This document shows, in pieces, positions 45,319 through 49,532 of a stretch of 49,532 nt of DNA. The stretch comes from an uncultured Flavobacterium sp. GTDB taxonomy: Bacteria > Bacteroidota > Bacteroidia > Flavobacteriales > Flavobacteriaceae. A model generated the notes under the pieces. It saw only the letters and a list, made by a program, of their open reading frames with translations, was not told where the DNA came from and ran no database searches. The position numbers and the translations under genes were made by a program. Each line of letters opens with the position of its first letter. Within the stretch, counting starts at the first letter, position 1. The stretch is from NCBI GenBank assembly GCA_947632215.1, contig CANROJ010000013.1:1-49532 (forward strand), in the 5' to 3' direction.

Positions 45319-48129
45319 TTATAATTTTTCTTTAAGGTATTTACCCGTTAAAGAAGCTTTGTTTTTTACCACTTGTTCTGGAGTACCAAAGGCAACTAAT
45401 TCTCCACCATTTTCTCCTCCCTCTTTACCTATATCGATAATATAGTCGGCACACTTAATAAGGTCTAAGTTGTGTTCAATAACTACAATTGAATGACCTT
45501 TATCAATAAGGGCATTAAAAGACTTTAATAATTTACTAATATCATGAAAATGCAGCCCTGTGGTTGGTTCATCGAAAACAAATAGCATTTTTTCTCTGGT
45601 AGTTCCAGCAAGTAGGAAGGATGCTAATTTTATTCTCTGAGCCTCCCCACCACTTAAGGTAGAGGAAGACTGACCTAGTTGTACATACCCCAGTCCTACA
45701 TCTTGTAAAGCTTTAAGTTTTTGGGCAATTTTTTGCTGTTCATGCTTTTCAAAGAATTCTACTCCTTGATCAATTGTCATGGTAAGAGTATCATCGATGT
45801 TTTTGTCGTGAAACTTAACTTCAAGTATTTCTTTCTTAAAGCGTTTACCTGTACAAGTCTCACAAGGTAAATGAACATCTGCCATGAATTGCATTTCTAC
45901 CGTTACACTTCCTTCACCTTTACAAGTTTCACATCTACCTCCATCTACGTTAAAAGAGAAGTGCTTTGGTTGGTAATTACGAAGCTTAGATAGTTGTTGC
46001 TTAGAGTATAAGTCTCTAATATCATCGTAGGCTTTAATATAGGTTACTGGATTACTTCTAGAGCTTCTTCCTATAGGATTTTGATCTACGTATTCTACTT
46101 GTTTGATAGTAGAGAAATCTCCCTGGATATCAGTGAATTGCCCTGGTTTTTCACCACTTGCATTTAATCTTTTTTGTAAAGCAGGTACTAGTATTCTTTT
46201 CACTAGAGTACTTTTTCCACTCCCTGAAACACCTGTAATGACTGTTAAGCATTCCAAAGGGAATGTTACATCTATATTTTTTAAGTTATTCTCTCTAGCA
46301 CCGATAATTTGAATACTGTGAGAGTATTTACGACGATGCTTTGGAACCTCAATGCTTTTTTTACCATTCAAATACTGAGCAGTCAAAGAATCTGATTTTA
46401 AAATTTCTTCGTAGCTTCCTTGTGCTACTAACTCACCTCCGTGTGTTCCTGCTAATGGTCCAATATCGATGATTTGATCTGCTTGAGTCATGATATCCTG
46501 ATCATGTTCTACAACAATAACAGTATTTCCTAAAGCTTTTAACTGCTTTAAAACCTGGATTAATCTCTCACTATCCTTTGGGTGTAGTCCGATACTAGGT
46601 TCGTCTAAAATATACATAGAACCAACTAAGCTACTACCTAAAGAGGTAGCCAAGTTTATTCGTTGAGATTCTCCACCACTTAAGGTAGAGGAGTTACGAT
46701 TAATGGATAAATAATCTAAGCCTACATTGGTTAAGAATTCTAAACGACTATTAATTTCAACCAATAAGCGCTTTGCAATTTGTTGTTCATGGCTTTGTAA
46801 GACTAAGTGAGCAAAAAATTTCTTTAAATCCTTGATCGGTAAGTCTACTAATTCACTAATAGTTTTACCTCCTACTTGTACATAATTGGCCTCTGGACGA
46901 AGTCTTTTTCCCTTACAAGTAGGACACTTTGTTTTACCTCTGTATCTTGATAGAAGTACTCTGTTTTGTATTTTGTAATTTTTTTGTTCTAATTCTTGGA
47001 AAAACTCATTTAATCCAGTAAAATAACTATTACCTTCCCATAAAAGATCCATCTGTTCTTTGGTTAATTCAAAGATTGGCTTGTGAATAGGAAAGTCAAA
47101 TTTATAAGCATTGTTTACTAGTAAATCTCTATAATAACTCATAGACTCACCTCTCCAAGGAAAAATACCATTCTCATAAACAGACAACCCAGTATTGGGT
47201 ATAACAAGTTCTTGATCTATACCAATAATACTTCCAAAACCATTACAACTTGGACAAGCTCCATAGGGGTTGTTAAAACTAAATAAATGTACATTAGGCT
47301 CTAAGAAACTAATACCATCTAGTTCAAAAGAATTGCTGAAGTGATAAGTTTTATTGTCTTGTAAATTTTGAACTATACATTGTCCTTTTGCTTCAAAAAA
47401 AGCAATTTGAATACTATCTGCTAATCGCTCAAAGAATTCTTTATCCTCTTTGATCACTAAACGATCAACGATTAAAAATACTTCTTGAGTTGGGATTTTT
47501 TGGATTTGTTCACTGCTGATATTTTCTAGAAATTGATCTAAACGCTCCGTTTTACCCTCGACTAAGATTCTAGCAAAACCTTGTTGAAGAAAAATAGCTA
47601 ATTGCTCATGTAAGAGTCTGTCATTTTGTAATGAAATTGGAGCTAGTAAAAGCCATTTTGATCCTTCTTGTTGCTCTTTTATGAAATCTATCACATCACT
47701 GACAGTATCTTTTTTAACTATCTTCCCACTAATAGGAGAATAGGTTTGACCAACACGAGCATAGAGTAGTTTTATATAATCGTAGATTTCTGTAGAAGTA
47801 CCAACAGTACTTCTAGCATTTGTAGTATTTACCTTTTGCTCTATGGCAATTGCAGGGGCAATACCCTTGATGTATTCTACTTTTGGTTTATCAATACGAC
47901 CTAAGAATTGTCTAGCATAAGCAGATAAACTTTCCACATATCTTCTTTGACCTTCCGCATACAAAGTATCAAAGGCTAAGCTAGATTTTCCTGAGCCAGA
48001 TAATCCAGTGATTACAATTAATTGATTTCTAGGGATTACAACATCTAAATTTTTTAAATTATGTAAATATGCTCCTTTAATAATAATGTTTTTCTTGGGA
48101 TCTATTTTGGATAAATCTATTTTGCTCAT
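45319..48129 (-). CDS. uvrA: Excinuclease ABC subunit A
   Basis: DNA-damage recognition ATPase of nucleotide excision repair. From the ATG at 48129 the product has 936 residues, the normal length. Seen: first P-loop GLSGSGKSS at 42-50, RRYVESLSAYARQFL, zinc motifs CPSCNGFG and CPTCKGKR (insertion and UvrB-binding areas) and CETCKGEG with CETCTGKRF, signature LSGGESQRINLA and LSGGEAQRIKLA, and a second P-loop GVSGSGKST. The frame is open to 48264, but an exact -7 box at 48152-48159 lies in the extension, so the true start is 48129. Only one UvrA is seen, with no class-II fusion. Confidence 0.96.
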   Translation of the reverse strand: MSKIDLSKIDPKKNIIIKGAYLHNLKNLDVVIPRNQLIVITGLSGSGKSSLAFDTLYAEGQRRYVESLSAYARQFLGRIDKPKVEYIKGIAPAIAIEQKVNTTNARSTVGTSTEIYDYIKLLYARVGQTYSPISGKIVKKDTVSDVIDFIKEQQEGSKWLLLAPISLQNDRLLHEQLAIFLQQGFARILVEGKTERLDQFLENISSEQIQKIPTQEVFLIVDRLVIKEDKEFFERLADSIQIAFFEAKGQCIVQNLQDNKTYHFSNSFELDGISFLEPNVHLFSFNNPYGACPSCNGFGSIIGIDQELVIPNTGLSVYENGIFPWRGESMSYYRDLLVNNAYKFDFPIHKPIFELTKEQMDLLWEGNSYFTGLNEFFQELEQKNYKIQNRVLLSRYRGKTKCPTCKGKRLRPEANYVQVGGKTISELVDLPIKDLKKFFAHLVLQSHEQQIAKRLLVEINSRLEFLTNVGLDYLSINRNSSTLSGGESQRINLATSLGSSLVGSMYILDEPSIGLHPKDSERLIQVLKQLKALGNTVIVVEHDQDIMTQADQIIDIGPLAGTHGGELVAQGSYEEILKSDSLTAQYLNGKKSIEVPKHRRKYSHSIQIIGARENNLKNIDVTFPLECLTVITGVSGSGKSTLVKRILVPALQKRLNASGEKPGQFTDIQGDFSTIKQVEYVDQNPIGRSSRSNPVTYIKAYDDIRDLYSKQQLSKLRNYQPKHFSFNVDGGRCETCKGEGSVTVEMQFMADVHLPCETCTGKRFKKEILEVKFHDKNIDDTLTMTIDQGVEFFEKHEQQKIAQKLKALQDVGLGYVQLGQSSSTLSGGEAQRIKLASFLLAGTTREKMLFVFDEPTTGLHFHDISKLLKSFNALIDKGHSIVVIEHNLDLIKCADYIIDIGKEGGENGGELVAFGTPEQVVKNKASLTGKYLKEKL

Positions 48130-48151
48130 AACAATGAAAAAGTTGAATAAA

Positions 48152-48159
48152 CAAAGATA
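48152..48159 (-). promoter_or_regulatory. -7 promoter box for uvrA that decides its start
   Basis: Minus-strand TATCTTTG exactly matches TAnnTTTG, 23 bases before the ATG at 48129, and lies within the longer upstream frame, which is therefore unlikely to be translated. Confidence 0.6.
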
Positions 48160-48315
48160 AGGTTTTCTTTTGTGTTTTATAGTCTTATTAAGGACAAGAG
48201 TCATTGAAAACAACTTAAAAAAAACAAGCATTATTCTAAGATAAATACCTTTAATAACACCCATGGCAATAGGTAACTATAAAGAAGTCAACTAATTTGG
48301 AAAAATAATTTATAA

Positions 48316-48342
48316 AAAAAACTTTCATTATGAAAGTTTTTT
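48316..48342. terminator. Hairpin between divergent uvrA and sigma-factor genes
   Basis: ACTTTCA with flanking A-run pairs with TGAAAGT and T-run (48316-48327 with 48331-48342, 3-base loop), bidirectional. It lies between divergent promoters, so no known transcript would normally end here. Confidence 0.55.
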
Positions 48343-48469
48343 AATCTCTAATGTTTAAATAATCTAATTTTTTACAGCAAAACGCAAATATTGTCTCATA
48401 TTGTCATATTAACTAAAGATAATGTAAATCTAATTTTATTTTCTTTTATTTAATTTAACAAAAATTGTA

Positions 48470-48477
48470 TATATTTG
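48470..48477 (+). promoter_or_regulatory. -7 promoter box for the sigma factor gene
   Basis: Exact TATATTTG, giving a start near 48484 and a leader of about 69 bases. Confidence 0.55.
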
Positions 48478-48552
48478 ATCTGTTAACCAAATAAAACAAT
48501 CGCCTATATAACAAAACTATTTTTAATAAAATGCTTCTTAAAAAAAATAGTT

Positions 48553-49137
48553 ATGGGATACAGTGAGACTCCAGACGCTAGGCTAATTAGTTTGTATATA
48601 GCTGGTAGTGAGATTGCCTTAGAGGTCTTAATAAAAAGACATCAGGCTAAGATATATGGTTTTATCTTTTCAAAAGTTTCGGATGCTGACCTAGCAGATG
48701 ATATTTTTCAAGATACTTTCATTAAAGTTATTCATACCTTAAAGGGAGGTAAGTATAATGAAGAAGGAAAATTTCTACCTTGGGTAATGCGTATTGCTCA
48801 TAATTTAGTAATGGACTTTTACAGGAAACAAAAGCGCACTCAGGTTATTAATGATTCCGAGGACAAGCCTTTATTTGCCTTTTTAAGTGATGCAGGAGAT
48901 TCCATAGAGAAATTAATGATCAATGAACAGATTGAGAAGGACTTGAAGTTTTTAATTCAAGAGCTACCAAATGATCAGAAACAGGTGGTTCTAATGCGCA
49001 TTTATCAGGATCTAAGCTTTAAAGAAATTGCAGAACAAACAGATGTTAGTATAAACACTGCTCTTGGTAGAATGCGATATGCTTTATTGAATTTGAGAAA
49101 ATTGATTCAAGATAAAAACATAATATTGACTGAATAA
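48553..49137 (+). CDS. RNA polymerase sigma-70-family (ECF-type) factor
   Basis: The 194-residue product has ECF layout: region 2 (about 20-95) with LIKRHQAKIYGFIFSKVSD, ADDIFQDTFIKVI and FLPWVMRIAHNLVMDFYRKQK, a variable linker, and region 4 (about 130-185) with ELPNDQKQVVLMRIYQDLSF and the helix-turn-helix FKEIAEQTDVSINTALGRMR. Region 3 is absent. No anti-sigma gene of FecR or zinc-anti-sigma type follows; instead there is a tiny gene with its own promoter box. This group of sigma factors is, to my knowledge, widely conserved in flavobacteria beside uvrA, but regulon is unknown. Confidence 0.92.
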   Translation: MGYSETPDARLISLYIAGSEIALEVLIKRHQAKIYGFIFSKVSDADLADDIFQDTFIKVIHTLKGGKYNEEGKFLPWVMRIAHNLVMDFYRKQKRTQVINDSEDKPLFAFLSDAGDSIEKLMINEQIEKDLKFLIQELPNDQKQVVLMRIYQDLSFKEIAEQTDVSINTALGRMRYALLNLRKLIQDKNIILTE

Positions 49138-49159
49138 TAAAAGGATGAATGTAGCGTTG

Positions 49160-49167
49160 TAATTTTG
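49160..49167 (+). promoter_or_regulatory. -7 promoter box for the 49-codon gene
   Basis: Exact TAATTTTG 20 bases before the ATG at 49188. No clear -33 partner at normal spacing. Confidence 0.45.
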
Positions 49168-49187
49168 TATAGTATAAATCATCCCCT

Positions 49188-49337
49188 ATGAAAAACATTT
49201 ACAAACTTACAACAGAATCTCCCTTTTTACCCAAAAAGGAAACGGTTGAAAATTTACTTATGTACTCCAGGAGTCTTACTCTTATGGAACTCAATAAGCA
49301 AAACTTATCTAGACAGTGTTTAGCAAACAAGAATTAG
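49188..49337 (+). CDS. Small conserved-looking protein after the sigma factor
   Basis: A 49-codon gene missed by length-limited gene callers. The product begins MKNIYKLTTESPFLPKKETV and continues ENLLMYSRSLTLMELN; the SPFLPK-ET-VENLL core followed by a Ser-rich helix is the kind of short motif that flavobacterial small proteins show in this position, as I recall. It begins 50 bases after the sigma factor stop, has its own -7 box and ends just before a hairpin terminator. It is basic near the C-terminus and has no membrane segment. Function unknown; a sigma-interacting or regulatory peptide is only inferred from context. Confidence 0.6.
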   Translation: MKNIYKLTTESPFLPKKETVENLLMYSRSLTLMELNKQNLSRQCLANKN

Positions 49338-49342
49338 TTAAT

Positions 49343-49376
49343 AAAAAAGCTTTAAAAATTTCTTCAGAGCTTTTTT
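49343..49376. terminator. Bidirectional terminator between the small gene and the edge gene
   Basis: AAAAAAGCT (49343-49351) pairs with AGCTTTTTT (49368-49376) across a 16-base loop, flanked by A and T runs on each side; convergent genes on both strands end here. Confidence 0.75.
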
Positions 49377-49382
49377 TATCTA

Positions 49383-49532
49383 TTATTTTTGTTTTTTACT
49401 TCTTTGCTTTTTTGCTTCTTGTTTTTTGTAATAGTCTTGAATTACACTCTTTCTACCTATTACACTTGTAATAATGTCTAGTTCAAGATCCCAAGCTCTA
49501 GCAGGACTATATTGTCTGCCATACCAAACCAT
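49383..49532 (-). CDS. Minus-strand gene cut by the window edge (C-terminal part)
   Basis: Only the last 49 codons and stop are visible. The sequence includes VWYGRQYSPARAWDLELD, then IITSVIGRKSVIQDYYKK and a Lys/Gln-rich tail. An ATG falls exactly at the last base triplet (49530-49532), so this could be a start by chance, but the sequence reads like the end of a longer protein. Family not recognised: it lacks the cysteines of an Nth-type end. It converges on the small sigma-linked gene. Confidence 0.55.
   Translation of the reverse strand: MVWYGRQYSPARAWDLELDIITSVIGRKSVIQDYYKKQEAKKQRSKKQK

Noticed and set aside
49383..49532. Edge gene as endonuclease III, which often neighbours such sigma factors
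   Set aside because: The visible C-terminus has none of the four iron-sulfur cluster cysteines of Nth.

Overview
This window is a chromosomal segment from a low-GC member of the Bacteroidota, most likely a flavobacterium (class Flavobacteriia). The evidence is the AT-rich sequence, weak Shine-Dalgarno sites, many exact TAnnTTTG promoter boxes (the Bacteroidota -7 element) just before start codons, and family content typical of flavobacteria: type III glutamine synthetase, fused IcmF mutase, DUF4834 protein, pyridoxal-phosphate fold-III arginine decarboxylase and unlinked PRODH. No rRNA, tRNA, CRISPR array, insertion sequence or prophage was recognised. I cannot name the genus.

Layout. 1-5,900: remnant of a secreted-protein ORF, then a minus-strand block lgt, yidD, cysS, folE, a HigA-like orphan domain, and two exported proteins of unknown role that converge on a shared terminator. 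6,300-12,500: an EamA exporter, a SulP anion transporter, a large exported unknown protein and a three-domain Xaa-Pro aminopeptidase. 12,500-17,300: a divergent AraC-like protein facing the 1144-residue IcmF mutase. 17,300-25,000: a candidate small RNA, an HdeD-like membrane protein, a lipoprotein with a Ser/Glu tandem repeat, glutamine synthetase III behind a stack of hairpins, a double-META lipoprotein, a CI/S24-like regulator and uracil-DNA glycosylase. 25,000-30,900: proline dehydrogenase, aroB, then a polyamine pair (arginine decarboxylase and a deoxyhypusine-synthase-like enzyme) and a small acidic protein. 31,000-38,800: ychF, a YihY/BrkB membrane protein, and parE-parC-pldA packed tightly. 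38,900-49,532: hemN with a small membrane protein, divergent from a rhodanese; DUF4834; YfhO plus a glycosyltransferase; uvrA; a sigma-70-family factor followed by a 49-codon gene with its own promoter box; and a gene end cut by the window edge.

Most of the window is housekeeping: lipoprotein maturation, membrane insertion, cysteinyl-tRNA synthesis, folate/pterin and shikimate synthesis, nitrogen assimilation, DNA topology and repair, haem synthesis. The parts most worth following are the speA leader and the adjacent DHS-like enzyme (a bacterial deoxyhypusine-synthase homologue next to agmatine production), the small gene after the sigma factor, the HigA domain lacking its DNA-binding half, the structured transcript candidate near 17.5 kb, and a hairpin sequence that recurs inverted at 12.4 and 25.0 kb. 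No obvious new defence or mobile system is present. All statements come from reading the sequence and the translated proteins; no database search was run.
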